Below are positions 1-11,949 of a stretch of DNA of 64,000 bases, piece by piece. Position 1 is the stretch's first letter; each line of letters begins with the position of its first letter. A program made the translations under genes and the position numbers. The notes below the pieces were generated by a model, which worked only from the letters and a program-made list of their open reading frames with translations, was not told where the DNA came from and searched no databases. The stretch lies in the NCBI GenBank assembly GCA_003255025.1, contig QANY01013656.1, positions 248,001-312,000 of the forward strand. Reading direction: 5' to 3'. Source of the DNA: Datisca glomerata. Its lineage: Eukaryota > Streptophyta > Magnoliopsida > Cucurbitales > Datiscaceae.

Positions 1-467
1 ACATAAATTTAATGCAATTTTTTTTAATATAATGCAAAAAAGAAAGTCAAGCTGCATAATTAGCAAATCAAATTATGATCATACTTTGCAATGAAAATTG
101 TATACTAATGCTACCAGGCCCTGTACACACCCACACCACTCCAACATTTTATTTTGATAAGTTGAAAGAGTTCTAATTAATTTCTTTTCATAAAGTCATA
201 ATTTGATTCTAACTTTCAACTTCTGATATTAGAATCGAAATCATTTCATTTTATTCTAATTTTAATTCTGGTTTCAGAAAATTAATTAACGCAGTAATCA
301 CATTTCTGATTTTAATCTTTTTATATCATTATGATTTCGATTCACAAAATTAGGTAAATTTGACATGTATCTATTTACTCTTTCAATTAACATCGCGTGC
401 AAGGATTTCCTTTTTCATCTCATTTTTTTATTAAAATATATTTATTTAATTTTTTATATATTTGAAG

Positions 468-576
468 ATCACAAAAATATTTGGAGAAAGTTCTAGAGCT
501 AAACAAGTTGCCGTTTGCGGACATGGTTGACATAATGAAAACTCCAGAGCTTGTGGGTCAACTAATTGGAAGCTAG
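468..576 (+). CDS. Possible terminal exon of an unidentified gene entering from the left
   Basis: After a pyrimidine-rich tract and an AG at 466-467, an open frame of 35 codons runs to TAG at 574-576. It reads SQKYLEKVLELNKLP, then FADMVDIMKTPELVGQLIGS. The composition is protein-like (charged and hydrophobic residues alternate) in an otherwise AT-rich, stop-filled stretch. AATAAA occurs about 115 bases downstream, fitting a 3' UTR. I do not recognise the family. The rest of the gene would lie left of the window, behind an intron of at least 460 bases. It could also be a stray exon fragment or chance. Confidence 0.35.
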
Positions 577-818
577 AGCTGCTATATTTTAAACAAAAAT
601 CAACATGCAAATGCCTATTTTTTACGTTTTTTTTTCACAAAAGAAGAATCTACCAAAATGAACAATACGAATTTCTTTGCAAGCCTGTCAATAAAAGAAA
701 CCAAATCTGTATTCAATGGCAGATATAATCTTTTTCATAAAGGAATGGGAAATTTACAGTGATTAATATTTAATTTTGAATTAGGTAAAATAAAGTCTCA
801 ATATAACTAATTACAGAT
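577..818. other. AT-rich stretch before the gypsy element
   Basis: Possible 3' UTR of the exon just upstream, with AATAAA near 690. I see no other gene or repeat here. Confidence 0.4.
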
Positions 819-1567
819 TGTTATGGATATTCCCGAACTACCAATGGCACGGTATCACGTGGCAGGCCACGACAGATGTCTCTACTGTACTTCAAGAAAA
901 ATGATTGAAGAACTGAGCTCCTAAAAGGGAGGGGAACTAACCTGACTATGTCGGTCTCCAAGGAGCTCGGGCGACACGGACAAGCGTAAGCTAAAAAGTC
1001 ACGAGAAAAAAAGATCTAACGCAGGGGGTTAACTAGTCCTGTGTTAGGCATCATTATTATTCGTCGAAAGTAGTACTCTACGTGACGTTTTCTCTCTTGC
1101 GGTAGACGCCGATCGACTTTAGTCGCCACGATGAAACGTTGAGTCAGCACCAAACGGTTACATCCACCATGTCCGGTGTGACTATAGCTAAATCAACATT
1201 TAATGCACCTTCATTTAAGTCAGCTCAGGGGACAAAGGCATTAAATGCCACCCCTAGCTCATCATATCAGGAAATGCCATCACCTCACCCAAAACTTATT
1301 CGACACGCATCCTCCTCCAAGGCTTTAGCTATAAATACTCCCTCTACAATGGTACAATGTAAGAAATTCTCTCCTAAGGGAAACTTTGCCAAAATTTATC
1401 TAAGATATTGACTTAGGCATCGAAGGCTCTTCGAGTAGGAAACCACCCCCTGGTTCTCTTCGCCTTAGAGTTCTTTGTTTGTGTTGTGCAGCTTCCCGCC
1501 CGAGACGACCCCTAAGTGAAGAAGAGATTGCATGCCACCTCACTGTTGAGATTTTTGGTAACAACAG
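819..1567 (+). repeat. 5' LTR of the gypsy element
   Basis: Matches 15271-15634 over its beginning and end: GCTCCTAAAA, AGCGTAAGCTAAAAAG, GATTGCATGCCACCTCAC and GAGATTTTTGGTAA are all shared. It holds 369 bases (about 1044-1412) that the 3' copy lacks, including the likely TATA box. The LTR ends near GGTAACAACA, just before a primer-binding-like sequence. Confidence 0.75.
1330..1337 (+). promoter_or_regulatory. TATA box of the gypsy 5' LTR
   Basis: TATAAATA sits in the middle of the LTR, followed by a C/T-rich start region (CTCCCTCTACAATGG). Position and context fit the U3/R border of a plant gypsy LTR. The 3' LTR has lost this segment. Confidence 0.55.
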
Positions 1568-1585
1568 TTTGCGTCGTCTATGGGA
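1567..1585 (+). other. Degenerate tRNA primer-binding site
   Basis: GTTTGCGTCGTCTATGGG directly follows the 5' LTR. It resembles the TGGCGCCGTCTGTGGG-type start seen after plant gypsy LTRs, with several substitutions. Inference from position and partial match only. Confidence 0.4.
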
Positions 1586-1646
1586 AACGATAACAAACCA
1601 TCTTCCCTTACCAAACACTTGAGGTTGTTTAATCTATAAAGACAAA

Positions 1647-2440
1647 ATGAGCCTGACATCCTCGTCTCATTCCAACAAAAACCATGATGGGTTGGGAGTG
1701 GAGAAGGAAGACCCACCCTCCTCTTCACCAAGAGAGGAACCTCCAACCGCCGCCTTGGTCACGCAGCACAAAAGGAAAGAATCGGTAAGTTCACTATCTA
1801 ATATGATCAGAAAAATGAAGAGACAATTGATGGCCATCACCAATGTTGTAGCGACCTCCTGTCAACAAGGCTTTCCCAGCTACCTATGGACACTACTCCT
1901 CAGAAGTAGAAGGAGTCACTGACTGAGTCCTCCCATGACCCGAGAGCCAATGAGGATGACCACCTGGGAGAGGACAAGGTGGCCCTCGACGTCGAAGAGT
2001 GAATGAAAGGCGGGATGATCGTTCTACCAAAACCGCTAGGGTCACAAAAGTGATAAATCATACCGGTGAGAGCTCGGAACAACAAACTAAGATACAGAAG
2101 CTACAACTGTAGATATATGAGCTAAGGAAGGAGCGGGGGGAAACTGTTGGGGCCTCTATTGAGACTCTCCTGGGGAAAATCGAGTCCTCTGTTTTGCTGG
2201 AAACCTAGTGGGCGGAACTCCCCCTGAAGTTCAAGATGCCCCAATTGCCCACTATAACTGGACCAAGGACTCGTTTGTACACCTGGAGATCTTCAAGGTC
2301 TAGATAGACTTGATGTGTAAGCTGTTCCGCTTGATGTGTACGTTGTTCTGCTTAACGCTCATGGGACCTGCTCAAAAGTGGATAGAACAGTTGAAGTCGA
2401 ACTCCATTCAAATAAAGTGTTTATCAAGTAAATCAAATAA
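1647..2440 (+). pseudogene. gag remnant of the gypsy element
   Basis: An open frame starts at ATG 1647 and runs 91 codons. Its N-terminal part is Ser/Glu/Pro-rich and includes VTQHKRKESVSSLSNMIRKM. Further on, in other frames, come gag-like segments: PLPPKFKMPQLPTITGP at about 2220-2260, and MGPAQKWIEQLKSNSI at about 2360-2410, matching the gag block 'LKGPAQKWF..LPPGSI'. At least three frame changes and several stops are present. The frame is lost near 2440, where copia sequence begins. Confidence 0.6.
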
Positions 2441-3718
2441 CATATTTATTTGACTAAGTCAAAGTCAACTATATTAAAATGGATAATTATAGAAATTATT
2501 TTAAATAAGAAAAATAGTTTTTCTAATTTAAAAGGGTTTTGTTCAAAGTTTGAAGATTATGAAGATGAACATCAGAATGAGAAAACAATATTTGAGAAAT
2601 ATGCTTTCTTGAAGCCCGCTTTGTAATTTTATTTTTTTATTTCAAGGGTTATAATTTAGGAATACCCAATAGTCACTCGGTCCACTATTATTTTATTTAA
2701 TTATTAAATAATTATTTAATTGTTATGTTTGATAATATGTCCATGCATTAGTCGATCACATGTCATAAATCTCTAAAATTTTATTTAATCATGCATCTCA
2801 TATGTAGAAACATGATTTATTAGGATTGTTCGAATATGTTTCTATGTATTATTTTATGAAATCAATCACAGGTAAACTGCTAGGTTTTAACTAGTTAAAA
2901 CTTGGTAATCACATCACACTAAAGGTTATAGTAACCTTTAGGTTAACCGATTTTAGTAAAAGAGTTTTATTAAAGTTTGATGAATATAATTAATTAGTTA
3001 ATCTAAGTTAACCTAATTATGACTTAGGAGCTTCAGAAAGTTAAATGAACTTAGACCAGTGAGATTGAATTAACTGATAATTAAATATTCATAGGGTTAT
3101 TATTTTAACTAGTATTTAATTTGGAATTAATTGATTAGTTAAAATAGAAACACATTACCCAAAAATAGTGAGTGGGAGAAGGTTGACATGCCAATGTAAC
3201 CTATGGTCACCATCATTAGTACAACACTGTGAGGTATAGTGAGCGCTGTTTTCATCCCCCTAAGGAAGGTTTCGAGTTGTACCAATACCAAGGTTGAACT
3301 TCTTAAGGAGATAGAAGGAAGTGATGTAGTTTAGTTTTGACCGACCCTAAGACGGCATATTCTAAATGAAGTCATGAAATTTGAAATGATGGTTCACACT
3401 CACAAAGTCACAATTAAACTTTCATGTAGATAGTTGTGACTTGACCGAACAAGTGATACCTTATTGTTAAAAGAGAAAATATGAGATATTTTAAGTTTTA
3501 ATTAATAAGGATGAGAATGTCTCATAGACAGTCTGAAGTTAATCTGACCGACCCTAAGGTTGCACATTAATCGTTGGATTGTTTTATCATAATTAGTAAA
3601 TGTAAAATTTATATATTTATTATGATTACATTCATGAATCACGTTTACTTTTTGAATTCTAGATATTTATCAATTATATTGAATCATGTATGCTTTAATT
3701 ATCAATATTATATCTACC
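2440..3718 (+). other. AT-rich leader of copia A
   Basis: No coding frame and no match to the 3' LTR. The phrase GACCGACCCTAAG occurs twice (about 3339 and 3547), each time inside a similar 'TCTGAAGTTAATCTGACCGACC'-type context, suggesting an old internal duplication. No tRNA primer site could be read. Confidence 0.4.
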
Positions 3719-6700
3719 ATGGGCAACCCTGTTACGGATTTACTCGCTCTTGAGAAATTGAGTGGTGATAATTTTGTACGTTAGAAATCAAATATGAACG
3801 TAATGCTGATTTGTGAGAACCATAAGTTCGTTCTTACTGAGGAATGTCCTGAGAAGTCCGTTGTTAACGCCCCTAAGAATGTTAGGAACAAATATGATAC
3901 TTGGATCATATTAAACAACAAGACGAAGTGCTACATGCTTGTGAGAATGAATGATGTTCTGAGAACCAAGAATGAAAGTATGGAGACTACCTATGAGATT
4001 ATGGAATCTTTACAGGCAATGTTTGGGCAACAGTCCGATCAAAGTCGTCATGAGGCCACTAGGAGCTATATGACAACTAAGATGAGGAAGGGTACTTCTG
4101 TTCGAGGACATGCTTTGATCACAAACAACATAATATACGAGGCAGAAGTACATGGGTGACCATTGATGAGCGGACTCAAGTTAGCATCATACTAGAGTCA
4201 CTCACACCAACTATGTTATGAACAAGTTGCAATTTAACACGACCCATCTGTTGAATGAACTGTAGACTTTTGAGGCATTTGACCTTAGAATGACCAAAGA
4301 AGGCGAGGTAAATGTTGTCGAGCAAAAACCTTCTTCCAATATTATTAAGAACAAGAAAATGAAGAAGAACAATGGTAAGGACAAGAGTAAGAATAAAAGA
4401 GTAAAGAAAGACAAGACATCGCTGAAAGCTAAGAAGAAAAAAGAAGAAGCCCAAAGGAAAGTGTTTCCACTGTGGCGTTGAAGGTAATTGGAAGAGAAAC
4501 TGTAACAAATATCTCTCTGAGCTGAAACGAGAGGTAAATATGATTTACTTGTGCTTGAAGTTTGTTTAGTGGAATATGATTTGTCATCCTGGATACTTGA
4601 TTTAAGAGCCACTAACCATGTATGTTCTTCTTTGCGAATGCATGATTCATCAAAGGAGTTGGCTGATGGCGATGTCATTTTGAGAGTTGGTATAAGGTGC
4701 ACTCGTGTCAACTAAAACATTAGGGACAATTCGTTTACTTTTTGGATATAATTACTTATTTTTGAAGGATGTTTATTATATTCGTGGTTTTTTGGGGAAT
4801 TTGATTTCTCTTTTATTTTTGCAAGAATAGTTATTCAACGTTTTGTTCATTAATAAAAATACTTTATTATTTCTAAGAATGGATTTGAAATCTGTCATGC
4901 TAAAAATATAAATGGACTGTATATACTTAAATCGACTGAACGCACGTTAAATAATTATAAATTATTTAAAGTAGCAACACCTAAAAATAACTAACGACAA
5001 AGAGTTATTTTCTTGATGATAACACATATTTATGGCATCTTATGTTGGGACATATTAATCTAGATAGGTTAAACATGCTAACAAATCATGGTGTTTTGAG
5101 AGAGCTAAAAGTTTGAGCTCTTCGTGTTTGAAAATCTTGTCTAGATGGTAAAATGACGAAGAGGCATTTCACAAGAAAGGGTCAAAAAGCCAAGTGAGTT
5201 AGTACATAGTGATGTCTGTGGACCGATCAATGTACAAGCTAGAGATGGGTATGAGTATCTTGTGACTTTCATTGACAACTACTCAAGATATGGATATAGT
5301 TAACTAATGCATCGAATGTTTGAAACTTTTGAAAAGTTTAAAGACATCAAGGCTGAAGCTCAAAAGAAATTAGGAAAATCATTGAAAATCCTTCGATCCA
5401 ATCGAGGAGGTGAATACTTGGATTTAGAATTCAATGATCATTTGCTGGAGTGTGGAATCCTATCCCAACTCACAGCACCTTGAAAACCACAGTAAAATGG
5501 TGTTGCAGAGAGGAGAAATCGAACCTTATTAGATTAGGTTAGGTCGATGTTAAACTACTCATCATTGTCACTTACATTTTGAGGATATGCATTACACACG
5601 GCAACTAACATTTTGAATGCAGTACCCTCTAAGTCTGTAAGCAAGGCGCCTTTAGAGTTATGGAATGACTCCAAACCTAGTTTGCGTCATTTTCGTAAAT
5701 GGGAGTGTCCACCTCACATTCTTAGCCCAAGACCGGAAAGTTAGACTCAAGGTATGAGATATGCATATTTGTTGCCTATTCTGTAGAGACTAGAGGTGAG
5801 TACTTTTATAGTCATAATGATCAAAAGGTGTTTGTGTCGATAAAAACAACATTTCTTGAGTATGATTATATGTAAAACTACAAACCTCGTAGTAAAGTAG
5901 TTCTCGAGGAATTAACGATTAATAAGATCATACCACCTTCAATTTCTACTAATAGACGACAAACTAGAGAAACCACAGTTCCTACAAAGGAAATCCTGGT
6001 GCAACGTCGTAGTGGGAGAGTTGTGAGATAACCCGTTTGCTATAAGCTAGATGCACGTGTCCTAGTGTCAGACACTAAAAAGGACGATCCATTATCTTAT
6101 GAAGAAGCCATGGATGATCCTGAAAAGGAGAAATGACAAGATGCCGTGAACCAGGAAATGAAATCTATGTATTCCAATTTCGTATAGGAACTTGTAGATC
6201 CACCTGAAGATTTCAGGCCCATTAGAGATAAACTGATCTTTAAGAAGAAAATAGGTGCATATGGGAAAGTAGAGACTTTCAAGGCATAGTTAATTGCTAA
6301 GGGATATACACAAAAGGAGGAAGTCGATTACGAAGAGACATTCTCCCCTGTGGCCATGCTAAAATCCATTAGCATCATTTTGTCCATAGCCGCTAGTTTT
6401 GTCTATGAGATATGACAAATGGAAGTCAAGACAGTTTTTATGAATGACTCTCTTAAAGAAAACATCTATATGATGCAACTAGAAGGGTTCGTACAAAAGG
6501 GGCAAGATCAGAAAGTATGCAAGTTGCTTATATCTATTTTTGGATTAAAGCAACATCTAGATCTTAGAATCTTACCTTTGCTGATGATAAGGTACGTTTT
6601 ATGGCTTCGAGCAAAATGTTGACGAAGCATGTGTTTATAAATACACCAAATATAAGATACTGATTTTCTTAATTCTTTATGTTGATACTATTCTACTCAT

Positions 6701-7629
6701 TGGAAACTATGTAGAAACTTTTACAAAGGTAAAAAAGTGGTTAGCTGAGAAATTTCAAATGAAATATTTGGGAGAAGCAAGCTATGTTCTAGGCATCCAA
6801 GTTCTTGACACTTTATCATGCATATTATATTGATAAAGTCCTGGAGAGATTCTCTATGGAGAATTCAAGGAAAGGTCAACAACCAATCAGACATGAAATT
6901 GTCCTCATGAAGGAACAATGTCCTAAGACACCTCAGGAGGAAGAGGATATGATAAAGGTTCCGTATGCTTCAGTAGTTGGAAGTCTCATGTATGCCATGT
7001 TATGTATGAGCCCGGACATCTGTTATGCAATAGGATTTGTCAGTCGTTATTAATCGAATCCAGATTTGGAACAATGGATTGCAGTAAAGCATATTCTCAA
7101 GTATCTTAGGAGAACGAGAAAATATATGCTTGTTTATTCAGGTGAAGACCTGAACTCCGTTGGATATACTGATTATGATTTTCAATCAGATAGAGACATT
7201 CGAAAGTCGACATCTGGATCAATATTCACCCTAAGAGGAGGAGCTGCAGTTTGGAGAAGTATTAAACGATCCAGCATTACAGATTCCACTATGAAAATTG
7301 AATATATAGCGGCTTGTGATCGAATGGGGTTCAGAAAGTTCTATTCTTATCTAGAAGTAGTTTCAGATATGGACAAGCCACTGATCATGTACTGTGATAA
7401 CAATGGGTTAGTAGCAAATTCCAAGGAACTGATGAGTCACAAGAGGGGTAATCACATAGAGAGAAAATATAATCTTGTAAGAGAGATCGTGCATCGAGGG
7501 GATGCGACTGTTATGAAGATAACATCGAGATAGAATCTGGTTGATCCTTTTACAAAGACACTTCCTGCGAAGTCATTTGAGGGTCACATGCGTAACATAA
7601 GATTAAGAGAGATGCCACATTTTCTTTAG
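3719..7629 (+). pseudogene. Copia A gag-pol polyprotein, degenerate
   Basis: Starts at ATG 3719 (MGNPVTDLLALEKLSGDNF). The gag block (FVLTEECPEKSVVNAP, EIMESLQAMFGQ) ends in a zinc knuckle CFHCGVEGNWKRNC near 4456-4497, where the usual His is Asn. Protease (about 4580): DSGATNH has become DLRATNH. Pre-integrase block LWHLMLGHINLDRL at about 5035. Integrase core: HSDVCGP kept, RSDRGGEY changed to RSNRGGEY, NGVAERRNRT kept. RT: YVDD has become YVDT (about 6679-6690). RNase H includes ILKYLRRTRKYMLVYSG and MYCDNNGLVANSKE; the C-terminus NLVDPFTKTLPAKSFEGH ends in TAG at 7627-7629. Many stops and frameshifts; three catalytic residues are lost, so the protein cannot be active. Confidence 0.8.
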
Positions 7630-8454
7630 GGAAAGTGGGAGATTGTTGGGGGTTATGCCCTCAAAGTATGTGTGTTGATATTTTGATATGAAATTTAAAC
7701 ATGATTAAATTTTTCTTATAATTGTTCTTTTAAATTATTATTGAATAATTTATATAAATATCTAAAAATTCCATATTCATTAATGAGACTGTGATTTTAT
7801 ATTAGTATGGGAGGATTAAGATCATATATAATGAATAAAATTGTCAGCAACATATTAAAGTATGAAATCCATAATGAATGGTTGCTAGTACGGTTCGCTA
7901 AGCATTATGAATGCGTGTGATTTATATACAGATCATTGGTGTGGATAGATATTTTAGTGAATATACTTTATACAATAAGATTATATATGACAAGATCGAT
8001 GTGAATTAATATCTTTATTAACGTGCCGTTTATCATAAATATTTAATATATATCAACTCGATGATCATATGTAGATCAGTCTGAATCCTGAGTAGTCATG
8101 AACTCATATACATGTATACTAGATATTTTGATTCACTCGTTAATGTCTGTTTGTTAATCATGCTAGTGAATTTATTTTGAAGATTCAGGGATGTGAATGA
8201 CTGGGAACATGATCTTACAATATTTAGAATCTAAGCTTTCGTAATAGATCATATATTGGTTTCCTGAAGTGTTAAATCTGGAACTGAATGATTATTTAGC
8301 TCAAATTTATAATAAGATTATAAATTAGTCATTCACTAGTTCATTAATGGTACTTAATCATCAAGAGATAATTAGAAGGGTAAAACGGTAATTTTGACCA
8401 ATCTAATTTACGAACCAATAATTGGATGACAGAATTACACGAAATGATTATGTT

Positions 8455-9175
8455 AGTTGACTATTCCATGATGGCCCATGAGTGCCCGAAACTGGCCCGC
8501 GGGACTATTCCATCAAGGCCCATAGCCCAGCCCGGACCGACCAGAATGATAGGCCCGACCTGTGAATCCATTTTTTGTTTAAAAGATTGAACAATTATGC
8601 ATGTAGTGAAGTTTGAACCATTGACCTCTCCCTTATAAATCCATTCTTTACCAATAGACTAAGACAACATTTGTTAAATATATTGTTTACAATATATTCT
8701 TATTGTCTTTTAACACATTTTATCGAAACTTCAAATAATATACTTTTGAGATAAACATATTTAATTAAATAAAAAATAATATTTTCATTTAAATGAATAT
8801 TTTATTCAATGAAAAATTGGAATCATGAAAACTTTAAAAAATATTGGTTTAATATTCTTAATATGAATATCACTAGTTTATGAATTTAATAAATAAAATA
8901 ATTATTTTCTTATTATTACAAGTTTTTCTATTGAGATTTTAAAGTAATAAAATAAAATAATTATAAGAAAATAACATAACTTCCATATACCTTAGTGGTA
9001 ATCCCTACACTTTATCTATTTCTCATCAAGGTTCAACATTCCCCATTTGTATTTTTGAGAATCAAATCACATTTAAGGGAGGGGGAACGGGTCGGGCCGA
9101 TTATTTAACGGGATCAGCCCGTGAACCAGCCCGATTATTTAACCGCGCATTGCCGGACCCGGTTGCCACCCCTAA
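8455..9175. mobile_element. Probable hAT-like non-autonomous insertion in the copia A LTR
   Basis: Both edges carry short G/C-rich self-similar motifs (CCCGCGGG, CCCGGACCGACC; GGGTCGGGCCG, GGACCCGGTTGCCACCCC). The right end TTGCCACCCCTA is the reverse complement of the common plant terminus TAGGGGTGGCAA. The flanks TGATTATG and TAATTATG could be an 8-bp target duplication. No matching terminus is visible on the left, so the boundaries are tentative. Confidence 0.35.
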
Positions 9176-9338
9176 TTATGCTGTCTAAGGTGTGAATATT
9201 TCAGAACATGAGAAAATGACTTACTTGCAAAAGGAATTTTTATTCTATGGCAAATACATAATTTTGAGATAATTATGTGTGATTAATTACTTAAGAATTA
9301 ATTAATTGAATATTTATATATTTAAATATAATTTTCAG

Positions 9339-9341
<3 letters not shown>

Positions 9342-9373
<32 letters not shown>
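9342..9373. repeat. (TA)n microsatellite
   Basis: About 15 TA units with no interruptions. Confidence 0.9.
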
Positions 9374-9376
<3 letters not shown>

Positions 9377-10419
9377 TCACTTTTTTAATTATCGATAAGT
9401 GACACAGAATATCTAATTTGTGAAATTAGATATTTAAATTATTATTAAATAATAATTTAAATAAACTAAATCTCTTATTTGTGAAATAAGAGATAAGTTA
9501 GTTTATAGGCATAATCATATATGTTGATTTTGAACTAACTGATATCTAGATAATTATCTGATTAAAATAAATATTTAATTTACGGTAATTATCACGTGTC
9601 AATCAACGATAGAGTATCAGAAATTGATATGGACTAGTGTGGTTCCACGTGACACTACAGTAGTGAGTGCGCAACATTGTAGTGCCGTGAGGCATTGTGC
9701 TGGCTCACGGCACACTGCAGTGCCATGTGGCACTGTAATTGATAATTTTATAATTAAATATTATTTTAGTTTATCCCTAAAAATATGATACGTCATTATC
9801 TAGTACATATATTATTCTAATAGCCTTGGCGGTTGAATGAAGAGGAGAGAATCAGTTAATCAGATTATCAGTTTGTCAATCAAGAGTTGAATTGAAAACA
9901 TGATTGGTATCAGAGGGATTTTCTTATGTGATTAAACGTTAATCAAATTTCTAAAAGAATAATCATCACGTTCTTTTAGAGAATCATCACACAAAAGTCT
10001 TTCTCAGTAAATCTCTAGATCTCATGTGTTGAGAACCTGTAGAGACGGGAAAAGTGTCTTGTAATATTCTACGTGCTTATAGATGTCCTAATACATTGAG
10101 GATTGACTTGGAAGATCTTGGTGTGGATCTCAGAACCTAATGATCGTTGGAACGATTTTGTCGAAACGGATGATCGATCGGTTTTTGCAAGGACACTTGA
10201 TATAGACTACAAGAGGTATATGATTCTTAACCTTATATGTTGTAGATTTAACTTATAAGTATATTATTGATCCTGACTGATTGAAAAATAGTTTTCAATA
10301 AAAGTTTTTATTTGATTATTGCGGCGTTGCGCAAATTTTGTTTTATTAAAAAAATTTGATTTTTATTAAAAGTTTAATTTTTTAAAAGGTCACATGCCTT
10401 TACGCTCCGCCCGTGCTCT

Positions 10420-10678
10420 GCCTCATTAGTAGGATTCAGAGGGCATGAAATCATTTCCAAAGGTGTTATAGAGGTCCCTGTGACCCTAGGCACAGCCTCA
10501 CAACTCACCACCAAGCTAGTCGAGTTCACTATGGTGAGATGTAGTGAGGTGTATAACACCATCTTTGGCAGGCCCGCCATCCATAACTTTAAGGCGGTTC
10601 TCCACCCTTGAGAGCGTAGGATCGGTGAATGGGGACCGGAAGAGGTCGAGTGAATGCTACACCGCCGCCCTCAAATAG
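10420..10678 (+). pseudogene. Gypsy aspartic protease remnant
   Basis: From 10426 the plus strand reads LVGFRGHEIISKGVIEVPVT, then LGTASQLTTKLVEFTMVRCS and EVYNTIFGRPAIHNFKAVLH, then a stop. In a neighbouring frame follows SSECYTAALK. This is the C-terminal half of the retropepsin domain of plant gypsy elements (flap side, the conserved 'YN.ILGRP....(L/F)(R/K)AV' block and the 'RECY.AALK' linker). The active-site half is missing to the left, where the copia element ends. At least one frameshift. Confidence 0.75.
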
Positions 10679-10839
10679 AAGAAATCGACAATGGCAAGGG
10701 AGCCGGTCTAGGGAAAGGCTTCACCCTCTTAGGAACCAAAAAAGGGGAAAAGGAATACGAGCCGTGTAATTAAGTGAAGTTTGATCAATAAAAAAGCTCA
10801 TTCGCCCCCAAAGAAGGATCGAAGGAAAAAGTGAAGTAT

Positions 10840-11530
10840 GTTTTGCACCCCAGCTCATCAGATGAGAAATGAATTCCAGTCGAAGCAGAAATGCTTGGTT
10901 AGATTCCAGAAATAAAAAAGTGATGATTGTCGTGATGCTCTTGCCCGACAATCGGGATTAAAAAGTGACGACTAATGTGATGCTCTAGCCCGCTAGTCCG
11001 GCTTAAAAATTGATTACGAATGCGGTGGTCTAGCCCGCCAGTCGGGATTAAAAAGTGGTTACTTGCGTGATGCTCTAACCCGCCAATCGAGATAAAAAGT
11101 GATGTCTGCTTAGCACCATAACTCATCAAACGGGAAATGAGCTCTAGTGGTAGTAAAAATGGTTGTCTAGACTCCAAAAATCAAAAGTGATGATTGCCGT
11201 GGTGCACTAGCCCACCAGTTAGGATTAAAAAGTGATGACTGATGCGGTGTTCTAGCCTACCAGTCGTGATAAAAAATTGATGTATGCCGAACACATCAAC
11301 TTATCAGACGAGAAAAGAGATCTAGTCATAGCAGAAATGCTTCGTTAGACTCTAAAAATCAAAAGTGAGTGGCATGGTAATCTAGACCGCCAGTCAGGAT
11401 TAAATAGTGATGAATTGCACGGTGTTCTAGCCCGTAAATCAGGATACAAAGGAATATCTACCGAGCACCCCTAACTTTTCGGATGGGAAAGGAGCTCCAG
11501 ACAAGAGCAGAAATACCCGATAAAAACGCA
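10840..11530. repeat. Hierarchical tandem repeats inside the gypsy element
   Basis: A unit of about 46 bp (TGATGACT..GATGC-GGTGTTCTAGCC-CGCCAGTC-GGGATTAAAAAG, degenerate) recurs about eight times. A second block starting GCACC..AACTCATCAGACG and ending in ..TAGACTCCAAAAATCAAAAGTG recurs near 10846, 11113, 11287 and 11463. The composite period is 174-267 bases depending on how many 46-bp units lie between. Tandem repeats here fit the 3' non-coding region of Tat-type elements. Confidence 0.8.
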
Positions 11531-11949
11531 AGAAGAAAAAAGGAAAAGCTTCGGCCTAAGTAGAATATGGTCGGCCATACGCCTAAGGAAATAGGGGCTC
11601 CTTATCGAACAAGAACACCAGATCAAGCATTAAAGGAAAGGAACCTCAACTAAGGCAAAGGTACCCAGGTAAATGCTGGGAAAGAGTTCAGAACAGTTCT
11701 ACTCAAATAGACCCATTCTAGGAGGCAACGCGAATCCCTAGGGATATGAGAAAGTTGTTCGACTAGACCTCTTCCAAAGGGCAACTTGCCCAACGGAAAA
11801 ATCATGTTACACAAGGCAGCAAGCTTGTAGGATAAGACAAACAAATATTAATAAAGACACCCAAGGTTAGATCAAAAGCATTAAAACGACAAGGTCAGAG
11901 AATTCAAAGTTCATACAAATCAAGGTAAATGAGGAGACAAAAGTTCAAC

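Larger units (their letters stand above)
7644..10330 (+). repeat. 3' LTR region of copia A, itself interrupted
   Basis: Begins TGTTGGGGGTTATGCC directly after a polypurine tract. AT-rich throughout, with a (TA)n run at 9342-9373 and a foreign G/C-rich segment at about 8455-9175. A tRNA-iMet primer-binding-like sequence, TGGTATCAGAGG, lies at 9905-9916. The true LTR may therefore end near 9901, with leader sequence following. The right limit is uncertain. Confidence 0.55.
2440..10370 (+). mobile_element. Ty1/copia retrotransposon A, inserted into the gypsy element, 5' LTR missing
   Basis: Gag, protease, integrase, RT and RNase H remnants run in copia order from 3719 to 7629. They are followed by a polypurine tract (GGGAAAGTGGGAGA at 7629-7642) and a long LTR starting TGTTGGGGG at 7644. 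No matching LTR lies upstream of gag; the 2440-3718 stretch is AT-rich leader-like sequence. Both outer limits are estimated from where gypsy coding stops and resumes. Confidence 0.75.

Noticed and set aside
1139..1411. Plus-strand frame of 90 codons
   Set aside because: Lies wholly inside the gypsy 5' LTR, over the TATA region; chance frame.
4176..4711. Two minus-strand frames of 110 and 166 codons
   Set aside because: Shadows of the copia A gag/protease region (Lys-rich gag gives Phe/Leu antisense).
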